DNA of 64,000 bases, from NCBI RefSeq assembly GCF_003063335.1, contig NZ_NERX01000003.1:186001-250000 (forward strand), read 5' to 3'. Below are positions 17,009 to 25,934 of this stretch, piece by piece. Numbering within the stretch: position 1 is the first letter of the stretch; every line of letters begins with the position of its first letter. The notes under the pieces were generated by a model, which did not search any database, was not told the DNA's origin, and was given only the letters and a program-made list of their open reading frames with translations. Source of the stretch: Limnohabitans sp. MMS-10A-192 (lineage in GTDB: Bacteria; Pseudomonadota; Gammaproteobacteria; Burkholderiales; Burkholderiaceae_C). The translations under genes and the position numbers were made by a program.

Positions 17009-18442
17009 ATGAAAAACATGTTGATTGGAGACCAATGGGTCGGTGCCAGCGATGGTCGCACCCTGAGTGTTGTATCGCCCAGCAATGGCCAGGCGTTTGA
17101 CGAGATTCCTCGAGGCACAGCGCACGATGTCGATCGCGCCGTGCAGGCCGCGCGCGCCTCGCTGACGGGCCCCTGGGGTCAGCTCAATGCCATGGAGCGT
17201 GGCCGCATCATGATGCGCATTGCTCAAAAAGTTCTCGACCACGAAGAAGAGCTGGCACAGATCGAAGCCAAAGACACCGGCAAGCCACTGAGCACCGCAC
17301 GCAACGACATCAAAGTGCTGGCACGCTACTTCGAGTTTTATGCTGGTGGCGCCGACAAGCTGCACGGCGAGACCATCCCCTTCCTCAACGGCCATCAGGT
17401 CAGTCTGCTGCGCGAGCCGCTGGGCGTGACAGCACACATCATTCCCTGGAACTACCCCGCGCAAATGCTGGGTCGTACCGTGGCCCCCGCGTTGGCCATG
17501 GGCAACGGCACCGTGCTCAAGCCTGCCGAAGACACCAGCCTGTCCGCCCTTCGCTTTGCAGAACTGGCTTTGGAAGCTGGCTTGCCCGCCGGCGCGCTCA
17601 ACATCGTGACCGGTCTGGGCGAAGAAGTGGGCGCCGCTTTGTCAGGCCATCCTGGCATTGACTTCATCTCCTTCACCGGCTCCAACGAAGTCGGCACCCT
17701 GATCCAGCAAGCCGCTGCCAAGAACGCTGTCAAATGCGTTCTGGAACTGGGCGGTAAATCGCCCCAGATCGTGTTTGACGATGTGGACGTCGAGCGTGCT
17801 GTGCCCATCATCGTGCGCGCCATCGTGCAAAACGCAGGCCAGACCTGCACCGCCGGCAGCCGCCTGCTGGTGCAGCGCTCGATCTACGACACGTTTGTCA
17901 AGCGCGTGGCCGAAGCCTTTGCCAAGGTGCGCGTGGGCACGCCCGAAATGGACCTGGACTGCGGTCCGGTCATGAACCCAGCCCAACACAAACGCGTGCA
18001 GCGCTACATCGACCAGGCACGCGAGCAAGGTATCCCGGTGCTGGCCGAAGGCCAGATCGCGGCCGATGCTCCCACCACCGGCCACTTTGTCAAACCCACC
18101 CTGTTTGGCCCCGTGCCACGCACCGCCGCACTGGCCTGCGAAGAAGTGTTCGGCCCTGTGCTGGCCGCCATGCCTTTCGAAGACGAAGCCGATGCGATCG
18201 CGCTGGCCAACGGCACCGAATACGGCCTGCTGGCCGCTGTGTGGACTGAAAACGCAGGGCGTTTGCACCGCGTGGCCAAGTCGGTGAAAGCGGGTCAGGT
18301 CTTCATGAACTGCTATGGCGCTGGCGGCGGTGTGGAGTTGCCTTTTGGTGGCACCAAGCGCAGCGGCCACGGCCGTGAAAAAGGCTTCCTCGCCCTGGAA
18401 GAAGTCAGCACCACCAAGACTTTGGTGCATTACCACGGATAG
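17009..18442 (+). CDS. NAD(P)-dependent aldehyde dehydrogenase
   Basis: The 477-residue ALDH-superfamily enzyme has IIPWNYPAQMLGR, the catalytic Glu in LELGGKSPQIVFDD and the nucleophilic Cys in NAGQTCTAGSR. EEVFGPVLAAM and a C-terminal GGTKRSGHGREKG follow. It oxidises an aldehyde to an acid; betaine-aldehyde or vanillin-type dehydrogenases are the closest in style, but the substrate is not assignable. AGGAAA precedes the ATG. It is monocistronic, ended by a strong hairpin, and divergent from the LysR gene that probably controls it. Confidence 0.92.
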   Translation: MKNMLIGDQWVGASDGRTLSVVSPSNGQAFDEIPRGTAHDVDRAVQAARASLTGPWGQLNAMERGRIMMRIAQKVLDHEEELAQIEAKDTGKPLSTARNDIKVLARYFEFYAGGADKLHGETIPFLNGHQVSLLREPLGVTAHIIPWNYPAQMLGRTVAPALAMGNGTVLKPAEDTSLSALRFAELALEAGLPAGALNIVTGLGEEVGAALSGHPGIDFISFTGSNEVGTLIQQAAAKNAVKCVLELGGKSPQIVFDDVDVERAVPIIVRAIVQNAGQTCTAGSRLLVQRSIYDTFVKRVAEAFAKVRVGTPEMDLDCGPVMNPAQHKRVQRYIDQAREQGIPVLAEGQIAADAPTTGHFVKPTLFGPVPRTAALACEEVFGPVLAAMPFEDEADAIALANGTEYGLLAAVWTENAGRLHRVAKSVKAGQVFMNCYGAGGGVELPFGGTKRSGHGREKGFLALEEVSTTKTLVHYHG

Positions 18443-18471
18443 AAAACAAGGTCCGCCCTCAGGTCCCCAAA

Positions 18472-18512
18472 GGGGCCTGTGACGCCATCAGTGATGACGT
18501 GTCACAGGCCCC
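18472..18512. terminator. Long hairpin between convergent ALDH and CitE-like genes
   Basis: A 12-bp perfect stem (GGGGCCTGTGAC / GTCACAGGCCCC) encloses a 17-base loop that itself holds CATCA/TGATG. It is located 29 bp after the ALDH stop and before the convergent lyase gene end. There is no long T-run, so it may act as a weak terminator or 3' mRNA stabiliser. Confidence 0.6.
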
Positions 18513-18531
18513 GAATTCTTTCAGCGCAAGA

Positions 18532-19365
18532 TCAGCGCACACGCGAAAGAATTCGCTGCGCCTGCAGCAAAACAGGGGTATCGATCATCTTGCCATCGAG
18601 CTGCACCGCCGAGCCCTCCGAAGCGGTCATGGCGGCGAGCACACGCTGCGCCCAGTCTTGCTCGGCGGCCAAGGGCCTGAACGCCGCATGCACACCCGGC
18701 ACCTGACGGGGATGGATGCACAATTTGCCACCCATGCCAAAACGCACCGCACGCTCGGTATCGGCGCGCAGCGCAGCTTCATCGTCCACCGAAACGGTCA
18801 CACCGTCCACGGCCGGCGCCAACTGGCCTGCGCGGGTGCACATGGCCACCTGAAAACGCAGTGCATCCAGTTCGCGCTGGTCGTGCGAGCAGACCATGCC
18901 GGTGTCGGCCAGAAAGTCAATGTGGCCCACCACCAGGCGCGACACGTTGGGGGACAAAGCGATCTGCGGCAAGGCCAGATAACCGGCCGCGCTTTCGATG
19001 ATCGGCAACAAGGACAGACCCGGCAACCGTGTGGACACGGTCTGCAGCGTTTGGGCAGATTCGCACTTGGGCACCATCAAGCCCGCCAACTGAGGACAAG
19101 CGGCCAGCGCTTGCACATCCTGCAAACCAATGCTTGTCTCGGGGCTGTTGATGCGCACCACCAAGCAGGCACTGGTAGGCAACATTGGCAATGCCTGGCA
19201 TACGCCTGAGCGGGCGGCATCCTTGCCCTGCAAAGGCACGCTGTCTTCGAGGTCGACGATCACGACGTCGGCACCGCTGTCGATGGCTTTGAGGAAACGC
19301 TCTGGCCGGTTGCCCGGCACAAACAAGAAGGAACGGGCGGAATCGAGAGATGAGAAATGCGTCAT
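18532..19365 (-). CDS. HpcH/HpaI aldolase / citrate lyase beta (CitE-like) family lyase
   Basis: The 277-residue TIM-barrel protein has RSFLFVPGNRPERFLKA, the metal-binding VDLEDSVP, MVPKCESA, PIIESAAGYLALP and GHIDFLAD motifs, then GG-LCIHPRQV. Such proteins cleave or form (S)-malyl-, citramalyl- or related CoA esters. Last gene of a minus-strand operon with an enolase and a lactonase. The two class III CoA-transferases encoded 10-15 kb away could supply its CoA ester (inference). Confidence 0.88.
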   Translation of the reverse strand: MTHFSSLDSARSFLFVPGNRPERFLKAIDSGADVVIVDLEDSVPLQGKDAARSGVCQALPMLPTSACLVVRINSPETSIGLQDVQALAACPQLAGLMVPKCESAQTLQTVSTRLPGLSLLPIIESAAGYLALPQIALSPNVSRLVVGHIDFLADTGMVCSHDQRELDALRFQVAMCTRAGQLAPAVDGVTVSVDDEAALRADTERAVRFGMGGKLCIHPRQVPGVHAAFRPLAAEQDWAQRVLAAMTASEGSAVQLDGKMIDTPVLLQAQRILSRVR

Positions 19366-19389
19366 GAATAAAGTGATGAAACAGTGGCG

Positions 19390-20292
19390 TCAAGCCTTGA
19401 GCAAATCGATGAATTTTTGCGCCTGCACCTCGTCGATGCCTCCCGCCTGACGGGCCAATGGCACCGTAACCGAGCACAAGGTTCTGTAAAAGTCGAGCAT
19501 CTCGGGGCCCATCGGTGTGATCGCGCTCAGATGCTTGTCGATGGACGACAGATCGCCACGCGAAACCGGACCCGGCATGCCACATGCCACACCGGCAGTC
19601 TGAATGGCGCTGAGCGTGCCATGCGCCAACGGTAGCAACGCACGCAAGGCTTCTTCCTCGGTGGCACCCCAGGTTTGCCACAAGCGGACGGCTTGATCAA
19701 ACAGTGCATTGATGAACTGTGAGGTGTAACCGGCTGCGGCGTGGTAACGCCCGCGCATGCCCGCGGGCAAGCGGTTGGGCACGCAATGCAGTCGCTCGAC
19801 CAACGCCAGCAAGAGTTGCATCAACTCAGCTTGCCCGGCCTCGACCGTGATGGTGCAGCCGGGCAATGATTGCGCAGCCGCATGGGGATCGCCAAAGGTC
19901 TGCATTGGGTGAAAACCGCCAATGCTGGCACCTTGTGTCAGCGCATGCGTCAACACGCCCACGTCGGTCACGCCACTGCAGTGCACCACGGCCTGCCCCG
20001 AATGCCAGGTCAAACTGTCGCAAGTGGCACCAATGACACTGTCAGGCGTGGTCACAAACACCAGATCACAGGCGTCCACCACCGCCTGAGGTGACATGCA
20101 CACACACGCCGCGATGGGGGCGGCCAGCGCACGGGCATGTTCTTCGAGCATGCTGCTGACCGCCACCACCTTCAAACCCGTATGGGCCAGACTCCAGGCC
20201 AGCGCCTGGCCCAGACGGCCGGCACCAATGAAGCCAATGCGCACACCAGCGACATCGGTTGGCAAAGTCAACACGGTTTGATGGGTGTTCAT
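19390..20292 (-). CDS. Rossmann-fold DUF2520-type dehydrogenase-like protein
   Basis: The 300-residue protein begins with an NAD(P)-binding fold (VRIGFIGAGRLGQALAWSLA) and VFVTTPDSVIG, then HCSGVTD and GGFHPMQTFGDP. It ends with the helical DUF2520 domain (AAAGYTSQFINALFDQA). The layout is that of short-chain 2-oxo/3-hydroxy acid reductase relatives of ProC and ketopantoate reductase. ATG 20292 overlaps the upstream enolase stop by four bases, which fixes the start; the longer frame to 20598 would overlap the enolase. Its role in the pathway is probably oxidoreduction of a hydroxy-acid intermediate. Confidence 0.8.
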   Translation of the reverse strand: MNTHQTVLTLPTDVAGVRIGFIGAGRLGQALAWSLAHTGLKVVAVSSMLEEHARALAAPIAACVCMSPQAVVDACDLVFVTTPDSVIGATCDSLTWHSGQAVVHCSGVTDVGVLTHALTQGASIGGFHPMQTFGDPHAAAQSLPGCTITVEAGQAELMQLLLALVERLHCVPNRLPAGMRGRYHAAAGYTSQFINALFDQAVRLWQTWGATEEEALRALLPLAHGTLSAIQTAGVACGMPGPVSRGDLSSIDKHLSAITPMGPEMLDFYRTLCSVTVPLARQAGGIDEVQAQKFIDLLKA

Positions 20293-21434
20293 GCTTGAAT
20301 CCTTCCAGTCCAGGTTTGGTGGCCCACCAATCGGGCCAGATCGGGTACCGCACCCAAGCCGGGTCCTGTAGGCACGGGGACACTGCCGTCTTGCACCGGC
20401 AATAAATCGCCTACAACGGCCTCTCGCCCCAGATTCGGATGGGCATCGAATTCCAGCAAGCCTTCGCCACCCACCGCCGCCAGCACCTGCAACGAGGCCA
20501 ACAGCGAAATGCCGCCACCAAAATAATGCGGGCAGTACCGCTTGCCTGCAGCCACCGCACGGCGCGCTACAGAAGCGTTGCCGCTGATGCCACCCCACTT
20601 GGTGATGTCGGGCTGAATCACCTGCAAGACAGGGCTGGCCAGCGCCTGATCGAATTGCAGGCCGTGGAAATTTTCACCCCCCGCCAGCGGCGTGCTGCTG
20701 GCGCGGGCCAGCGCTTGCCAGTCGGCCTCGGGCGCATCCACCCGCAACGGCTCCTCGAACCAGCTCAGATTCAAAGGCGCAATCGCCTGCGCAAAGGCCA
20801 CTGCAGACGGCAAGTCCAGATTCTGGTTGGAGTCACAGGTCAGTACGGCATCAAGGCCCAGCACCTCTCGCATGGCCTGCAGATTGTGCACGTCCTTGTC
20901 GTGTCCAAAGCCGGTCTTGAGCTTGAAGGCTTTAAAGCCTTCGGCCTGACGCGCTGCGGCAAAAACTTCGGGTTGGTCAGGGTTGATGCCGGTGACATAA
21001 ACCGGCACACGGCTGACCTCGCGGTCACTGAGCATTTGGTGCAAGGGCTTGGCAGCACGCCGCGCCACCAGATCCCAGCAGGCGATGTCCAGGCCCGCGA
21101 TCACCTGTGCGATCGGGCCGACCTCCAGGGTTTGCAGCACCAGCACTTCCAGCTCACGGCTCAGCTGCTGGAACATGGCTTCGGGCGATTCAAAGCGCCT
21201 GCCCACCACGCGCTCACCCAGATCGATGGCCAAACGTGCACGGTGTTCGGCACCGCTGGCTGGCCAGTTGGCCCAGGCTTCGCCCCAGCCTTCGACACCC
21301 TCTGTGTCAACGACGCGCAGCAACACCATGGGTCGGTCACGGAAGGTGCCAAAAGCCACCTTGATGGGCATTTTGACGGGCACACGGATGCAAAAGGCCT
21401 CGATCGAAGTCAAGGTAAAAGACAGAGATGTCAT
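20289..21434 (-). CDS. Mandelate racemase / muconate lactonizing enzyme family protein
   Basis: The 381-residue enolase-superfamily protein has a capping domain (IKVAFGTFRDRPMVLLRV) and a barrel with the K-x-K base motif (FKLKTGFG). Metal ligands follow as CDSNQNLD, WFEEPL and GGENFHG, and a further Lys sits in DITKWGGISG. The two-lysine arrangement points to the MLE/OSBS or dipeptide-epimerase type rather than mandelate racemase. The family abstracts an alpha proton from a carboxylate to racemise, lactonise or dehydrate. The start at 21434 is preceded by a purine-rich site. Confidence 0.87.
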   Translation of the reverse strand: MTSLSFTLTSIEAFCIRVPVKMPIKVAFGTFRDRPMVLLRVVDTEGVEGWGEAWANWPASGAEHRARLAIDLGERVVGRRFESPEAMFQQLSRELEVLVLQTLEVGPIAQVIAGLDIACWDLVARRAAKPLHQMLSDREVSRVPVYVTGINPDQPEVFAAARQAEGFKAFKLKTGFGHDKDVHNLQAMREVLGLDAVLTCDSNQNLDLPSAVAFAQAIAPLNLSWFEEPLRVDAPEADWQALARASSTPLAGGENFHGLQFDQALASPVLQVIQPDITKWGGISGNASVARRAVAAGKRYCPHYFGGGISLLASLQVLAAVGGEGLLEFDAHPNLGREAVVGDLLPVQDGSVPVPTGPGLGAVPDLARLVGHQTWTGRIQA

Positions 21435-21459
21435 GGTCAGGTTCTTTCGGTGAAAAGGT

Positions 21460-22383
21460 TTATTCGCTGCGAGGGCCATTGAGGGCAAAACGAGGTTCGG
21501 GCAAACCGCGCACACCGGGGTGAATTGCCATCAAGGCACCCGCCATCGGGTGGGCCAGACGCTCGGCCTCGCTCATGTTCTGAGAGGTGCTGGTGATGTA
21601 GAGGATGTCCAAATCAGGCCCACCGAATGCGCAGCAAGTCGGGCGATCGACCGGCAAAGCCATGACGCGGTCGAGGCTGCCGTCGGGCGCATAACGCAAC
21701 AGACGCCCGCCGTTGAACTCGGCGTTCCAGACAAAGCCTTCTGCATCCACCGCTGAACCATCGGGAAAGGCCGGTGGCGCGCTTTCGGCAAACACCTGCG
21801 CCTCGCCCATAAGTCCGGTCTCGGGCGCATAGGGGTGTGCATAGATGCGGTAATGCAATGAGTCGGCGAAATACAAGGTGTCCCCACTGGGGCTGAAGGC
21901 CAGACTGTTGGGAATGCAGATGCCGTGCCGCACGGCCTTCAAGGGCCCAGCGCCCTCCAAGCAAAACAGCGTCCCTTCGGGGGCACGTGTGATGTTGTGC
22001 ATGCTGCCAACCCAAAAACGACCACGCGCATCGCAACGGCCATCGTTGAACCGATGCCCCTCAGGCATCGGCAAGCTCGGCACAAACACACTGAGCGCAC
22101 CGTTGGCCGGATCAAACAAGGCGATCTGACTGGGCAAGGCCACCAGCAAGCGCCCGTCATCCACCAGCGCGATGGAGCCGACCAGCTCGGGCATGGGCCA
22201 GGTGTTCACCTCGCCCGTGGCATGGCACAGGCGGCGGATGGCCGGCAGGCGGATGTCCACCCAGTACAGGCACTGCGCGGTGTCGTCCCAAAGCGGGCAT
22301 TCGCCCAGGATATCGGTCTGTGTGCCCACACGCTGCAAGGCGTGCGGGGTGTCTAGCATGGGTGAGGCCGTGATGTGGTTCAT
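21460..22383 (-). CDS. SMP-30/gluconolactonase family lactonase
   Basis: The 307-residue six-bladed beta-propeller protein has metal ligands as in the family: Glu in LGECPLWD, Asn in FNDGRCDARGRFWVG, Asn in CIPNSLAFSPSGDTLYFADS and Asp in FPDGSAVDAEGFVW. It hydrolyses sugar lactones such as glucono- or arabinono-lactone. It is the first gene of the minus-strand operon lactonase-enolase-DUF2520-CitE. It is divergent from an SDR, with a 16-bp palindrome and a LysR-type box between them. Confidence 0.9.
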   Translation of the reverse strand: MNHITASPMLDTPHALQRVGTQTDILGECPLWDDTAQCLYWVDIRLPAIRRLCHATGEVNTWPMPELVGSIALVDDGRLLVALPSQIALFDPANGALSVFVPSLPMPEGHRFNDGRCDARGRFWVGSMHNITRAPEGTLFCLEGAGPLKAVRHGICIPNSLAFSPSGDTLYFADSLHYRIYAHPYAPETGLMGEAQVFAESAPPAFPDGSAVDAEGFVWNAEFNGGRLLRYAPDGSLDRVMALPVDRPTCCAFGGPDLDILYITSTSQNMSEAERLAHPMAGALMAIHPGVRGLPEPRFALNGPRSE

Positions 22384-22440
22384 GCGGTCGATGCTAGGAG
22401 GCCAACGCCCATCGGGGAATCAAATTTGCGGCAAACGGGC

Positions 22441-22481
22441 CTTCACACAAACGCAATGCCGGGTCTTGCGTTTGTGTGAAG
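22441..22481. promoter_or_regulatory. Perfect 16-bp-arm palindrome in divergent promoter region
   Basis: Arms CTTCACACAAACGCAA and TTGCGTTTGTGTGAAG are separated by nine bases. The element lies between the divergent lactonase and SDR genes and immediately before the 22487 LysR box. It is likely an operator for a dimeric regulator or a cruciform-forming element. There is no T-run, so a terminator is unlikely. Confidence 0.65.
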
Positions 22482-22486
22482 TGTGC

Positions 22487-22503
22487 ATTGCCCAAGTTCC
22501 AAT
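22487..22503. promoter_or_regulatory. LysR-box-like site, ATTG-N9-CAAT
   Basis: ATTGCCCAAGTTCCAAT is a symmetric ATTG/CAAT pair with nine bases between. It lies upstream of the SDR gene start (22565) and next to the 16-bp palindrome. It matches the 16924 site over most of its length, including the flanking TTCC. Confidence 0.5.
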
Positions 22504-22564
22504 TCCGGTCAAGCCAAGCGACGCCTAGCATCCATCCCACTGACACGACAAGGATGAGACAAAC

Positions 22565-23377
22565 ATGACCGCTTCCCCTCAGGTGGCTGCCGCCCCGAAC
22601 CCGTTCGCGGGCTTGGCACCACAACAACTTTTCTCTTTGCAAGACCAGGTGGTCTTGATCACTGGCGCTGCCGGTGGCATTGGTGGCGCACTGGCTCGCG
22701 GCTTTGCAGCGGCAGGTGCCAAGCTGGTGGTCTGCGATCTGCACCCCCGTATCCATGAACTGGCTGCGCAATGGCGAGAGAGTGGCATGGACGTGAATTC
22801 CCTGGCTTTTGACGTGACCAATGAAAACGAGATTGCTCAGGCCTTTGCACAAGTCATCGAACGCCACGGTCGCCTGGATGTGCTGATCAACAACGCCGGC
22901 GTCATCGTGCGCACGCCGTTCCTGCAGCTCAAGCGAGACGAATGGCAAAAGGTGATCGACACCGATCTGACTGCCTGTTTTCTGATGGCCCAGTACGCCG
23001 CCAAGCTGATGGTGGCCCAGGGCAGTGGCCGCATCGTGCATCTGAGCTCGATCATGAACCATGTGGCACGCCCGAACCTGGTGCCCTACGTGGTGGCCAA
23101 AGGCGGTGTCTCGGCACTGACCCGCGCCATGGCCGCCGACCTGGCTGGCACTGGCGTGACCGTCAATGCGCTGGCGCCCGGCTACACGCAAACCGAGTTC
23201 AGCCAAGCCAAAGATGTGGAATTCAATGCATTTGTCTCGGGTTGGGCACCAGCTCGCCGCTGGGGCCAGCCTGAAGACCTCTGCGGTGCAGCGCTCTTGC
23301 TGGCATCTGGCGCGGGAGCCTACATCAACGGTCAAACCCTTTACGTGGATGGTGGCTTCCTGGCCGTCACCCGCTGA
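22565..23377 (+). CDS. SDR family oxidoreductase, gluconate-dehydrogenase-like
   Basis: The 270-residue classical SDR has a TGAAGGIGG cofactor motif (about residues 34-42), VCDLHPR (acidic residue, NAD preference), NNAGV, catalytic Ser in HLSSIMN and YVVAKG (Tyr/Lys). It ends INGQTLYVDGGFLAVTR. The style is that of 5-keto-gluconate reductases and related sugar-acid dehydrogenases, consistent with the adjacent lactonase. It is the first gene of the plus-strand operon that continues into an ABC importer. AAGGAT precedes the ATG. Confidence 0.88.
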   Translation: MTASPQVAAAPNPFAGLAPQQLFSLQDQVVLITGAAGGIGGALARGFAAAGAKLVVCDLHPRIHELAAQWRESGMDVNSLAFDVTNENEIAQAFAQVIERHGRLDVLINNAGVIVRTPFLQLKRDEWQKVIDTDLTACFLMAQYAAKLMVAQGSGRIVHLSSIMNHVARPNLVPYVVAKGGVSALTRAMAADLAGTGVTVNALAPGYTQTEFSQAKDVEFNAFVSGWAPARRWGQPEDLCGAALLLASGAGAYINGQTLYVDGGFLAVTR

Positions 23378-23386
23378 AAGACAAAC

Positions 23387-24238
23387 ATGGGAGTCGTCAT
23401 GACGATATCGCCACGGCCCTTTGTGCCTGCAAGCACAGCACCAGCCAAGGTGGCCAAAGGCCCTGGTCTGTTGTTGACTTACCGCACGCTGTGGGTTTCA
23501 CTGCGGTCCTTTACCGTTTTTTTCCTGTTGTGGTGGCTGCTCCATTGGTGGAACGGCAACCCGCTGCAACTGCCCTCGCCCCTCAAAGTGCTTGAAGCCT
23601 TGTGGAGTTTGTTGCGTGAAGGCGAGATCGCCGAGCACGCGTCGGTCAGCACCTTGCGCATGCTGCTGGCGCTCTCGCTGTCGATCGCGGTGGCCGTGCC
23701 CCTGGGCTTTCTGATGGGGCTTTCACAACATGCCGAGCAGTACATCGACCCACTGGTCGAAATGCTGCGTCCAATTTCAGGCATCGCGTGGTTGCCTTTG
23801 GCGCTGTTCATCTTCGGGGTGGGCGACTTGCTTCCGGTGTTCATCATGTTCTACGTCGGCTTGTTCCCCATCTTGCTCAACACGGTCGCCGGTGTGCGGC
23901 AAACCGATGCACGGTTACTGGCCGCGGCGCGCACCATGGGCGTTGGGCGCTGGCCTTTGCTGGTGCATGTACTGGTTCCATCGGCACTGCCTACGGTGAT
24001 GGTGGGCATCCGACTGGCCTTTGCTGCCAGCTGGGCGGCGATTGTGGCCGCTGAATTGATCGGCTCGCCCAGCGGCTTGGGCTTTGCCATCGAGTGGTAC
24101 CGACAAATGCTGATGACCCCCAAGGTCTTTGCCTTCATTTTGGCGATTGGTGTGGTCGGTTATGTGTGCGATTTGGGTCTGCGTCGGCTGCAACGCCGAC
24201 TGACCCCCTGGGCCGAAGGCACAGGAGCCTCATCATGA
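23387..24238 (+). CDS. ABC transporter permease, NrtB/SsuC/TauC type
   Basis: The 283-residue permease has the BPD_transp_1 layout with about six hydrophobic helices. The EAA loop is AARTMGVGRWPLLVHVLVPSALP, and the AELIGSPSGLGFAIEW segment is typical of sulfonate/nitrate/taurine importers. ATG 23387 and ATG 23399 are both possible starts. The stop overlaps the next permease start by four bases. Two different permeases imply a heterodimeric channel. Confidence 0.88.
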   Translation: MGVVMTISPRPFVPASTAPAKVAKGPGLLLTYRTLWVSLRSFTVFFLLWWLLHWWNGNPLQLPSPLKVLEALWSLLREGEIAEHASVSTLRMLLALSLSIAVAVPLGFLMGLSQHAEQYIDPLVEMLRPISGIAWLPLALFIFGVGDLLPVFIMFYVGLFPILLNTVAGVRQTDARLLAAARTMGVGRWPLLVHVLVPSALPTVMVGIRLAFAASWAAIVAAELIGSPSGLGFAIEWYRQMLMTPKVFAFILAIGVVGYVCDLGLRRLQRRLTPWAEGTGASS

Positions 24239-25026
24239 AAAACATGACATTCGACAACCGCACATCGGTGCTGGTGCGCAACCTCACCTTGCCGGTGTTG
24301 CTGATCGTGGTGTGGCATATCTGGGCCAGCACCCTGCCCGCAGGCAGCCCTGCGCCAGCTCCTCTGAAAGTGCTGCAAACCCTGGGTGACATGCTGGGTG
24401 CGGGCTCCTTGCTGTCGGCCACGCTACAAAGCCTCGGCCGTGTGGTGCTGGGTTTCGCGGTCGCATCGGTGCTGGGCATTGCACTGGGTCTGTTGATGGG
24501 CTCCAGCCCTGCTGTGCGCGAGAACCTGGACCCGATCATCGAGAGCTTCCGCCCGATTGCCCCCATGGCCATCTTGCCGATTGCCATCCTGTGGTTGGGT
24601 ACCGGCACGCCAACGGCACTGGCCATCGTCGCCTATGCCTCCTTCTTTCCTGTGTTGATCAACACCGTGCACGGCGTCAGCCGTGTAGACCGCAAGCTCG
24701 TGCTGGCCGCACACACCATGGGCATCTCGCGCTGGACCATCCTCACACGGGTGGTGCTGCCGGGTGCGCTGCCATCCATCTTGCTGGGCACACGCCTGGC
24801 CATGGGTGTGGCATGGACCGCCATCATCGCAGCCGAACTGGCCGTCGGCGCCAAGTCGGGCGGCGGCGGCTCGGGTGGCATTGGCCAGATGATGTTCGTT
24901 TTCTACGCCTACAACATTGACCTCAACGCGATCGTCGTCTGCATGGCGGTTGTCGGTGTGGTTGCCCTGCTGATCGACCAGCTGTTCCGTCTGGTTGAAA
25001 AGCGCCTGATTCCCTGGAGACCATAA
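24235..25026 (+). CDS. ABC transporter permease, NrtB/SsuC/TauC type (second)
   Basis: The 263-residue permease has the EAA loop AAHTMGISRWTILTRVVLPGALPS and the MGVAWTAIIAAELAVG helix. A Gly/Ser-rich insertion GAKSGGGGSGGIGQ replaces the usual GL-G-LI segment. It is coupled to the previous permease by ATGA and is followed two bases later by the ATPase gene. Confidence 0.88.
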   Translation: MKNMTFDNRTSVLVRNLTLPVLLIVVWHIWASTLPAGSPAPAPLKVLQTLGDMLGAGSLLSATLQSLGRVVLGFAVASVLGIALGLLMGSSPAVRENLDPIIESFRPIAPMAILPIAILWLGTGTPTALAIVAYASFFPVLINTVHGVSRVDRKLVLAAHTMGISRWTILTRVVLPGALPSILLGTRLAMGVAWTAIIAAELAVGAKSGGGGSGGIGQMMFVFYAYNIDLNAIVVCMAVVGVVALLIDQLFRLVEKRLIPWRP

Positions 25027-25028
25027 CC

Positions 25029-25895
25029 ATGAGCGACAACGCCCAATCCCCAAAACTGCGCCTGACAGGTGTCACCAAAAGTTTCGTTGCGCCGCGCACC
25101 GGTCAACGTACCCTGGCCGTGGCCGAGATGAACCTCGACATCCAAACCGGTGAATTCATCTGCATCGTCGGACCTTCGGGTTGCGGCAAATCAACGGTGC
25201 TGAACATGATTGCTGGCCTGGACGTCCCCTCTGGCGGCGTCATCGAAAAAGACGGACACCCCGTTCGCGGCCCAGGCGCAGACCGCGGCGTGATGTTCCA
25301 GGACTACGCCCTCATGCCCTGGCAAACGGTAGAAGGCAACGTGGGTTTTGGCCTACGTCACGGCACACCAGGCGAAAACCTCAACAAAGAGCAACGCAAC
25401 CAGCGCATTGCCCACTTCATCGACCTGGTGGGCCTGCGCGGCTCAGAACACAAATACCCGCACCAACTCTCGGGCGGCATGCGCCAACGTGTCGCACTGG
25501 CCCGCCTGCTGGCCAACGGTCCGGACATCCTTTTGCTCGACGAACCGCTGGGTGCCCTGGACGCACAAACACGCCTGATTCTGCAAGCCGAGTTGCTGCG
25601 CATCTGGGGTGAAACCTCACCGGTCACCGAACGCAAAACCGCCATCTTCATCACCCACGACATCGAAGAAGCCGTGCTGCTGGCCGATCGCGTTGTGGTC
25701 ATGAGCAGCCACCCTGGCCGCGTGCGTGAGGTGGTCACCATCGACCTACCTCGCCCACGCGCAGGCACCGCACGCACCAACCCGCGCTTTGGCGTGCTGG
25801 TCGAACAGATCTGGTCACTCATCCGCGACGAAGCCTACCGCGCCATCGGCGGTGACGAATCCCTTGCCAAACCCACTGAAGAAGCCACCGCCTGA
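25029..25895 (+). CDS. ABC transporter ATPase, SsuB/TauB type
   Basis: The 288-residue ATPase has Walker A GPSGCGKST, the Q-loop FQDYALMPW, signature LSGGMRQRVALARLL, Walker B LLLDEPLGALDAQTR and the H-loop THDIEEAV. The MRQRVALAR signature and the C-terminal DLPRPR block are typical of nitrate/sulfonate/taurine (NitT/TauT) ATPases. It energises the two permeases just upstream. Confidence 0.93.
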   Translation: MSDNAQSPKLRLTGVTKSFVAPRTGQRTLAVAEMNLDIQTGEFICIVGPSGCGKSTVLNMIAGLDVPSGGVIEKDGHPVRGPGADRGVMFQDYALMPWQTVEGNVGFGLRHGTPGENLNKEQRNQRIAHFIDLVGLRGSEHKYPHQLSGGMRQRVALARLLANGPDILLLDEPLGALDAQTRLILQAELLRIWGETSPVTERKTAIFITHDIEEAVLLADRVVVMSSHPGRVREVVTIDLPRPRAGTARTNPRFGVLVEQIWSLIRDEAYRAIGGDESLAKPTEEATA

Positions 25896-25934
25896 GTGGT
25901 CTATCCATCCATGACAAAACCACAGGAGACAAGC

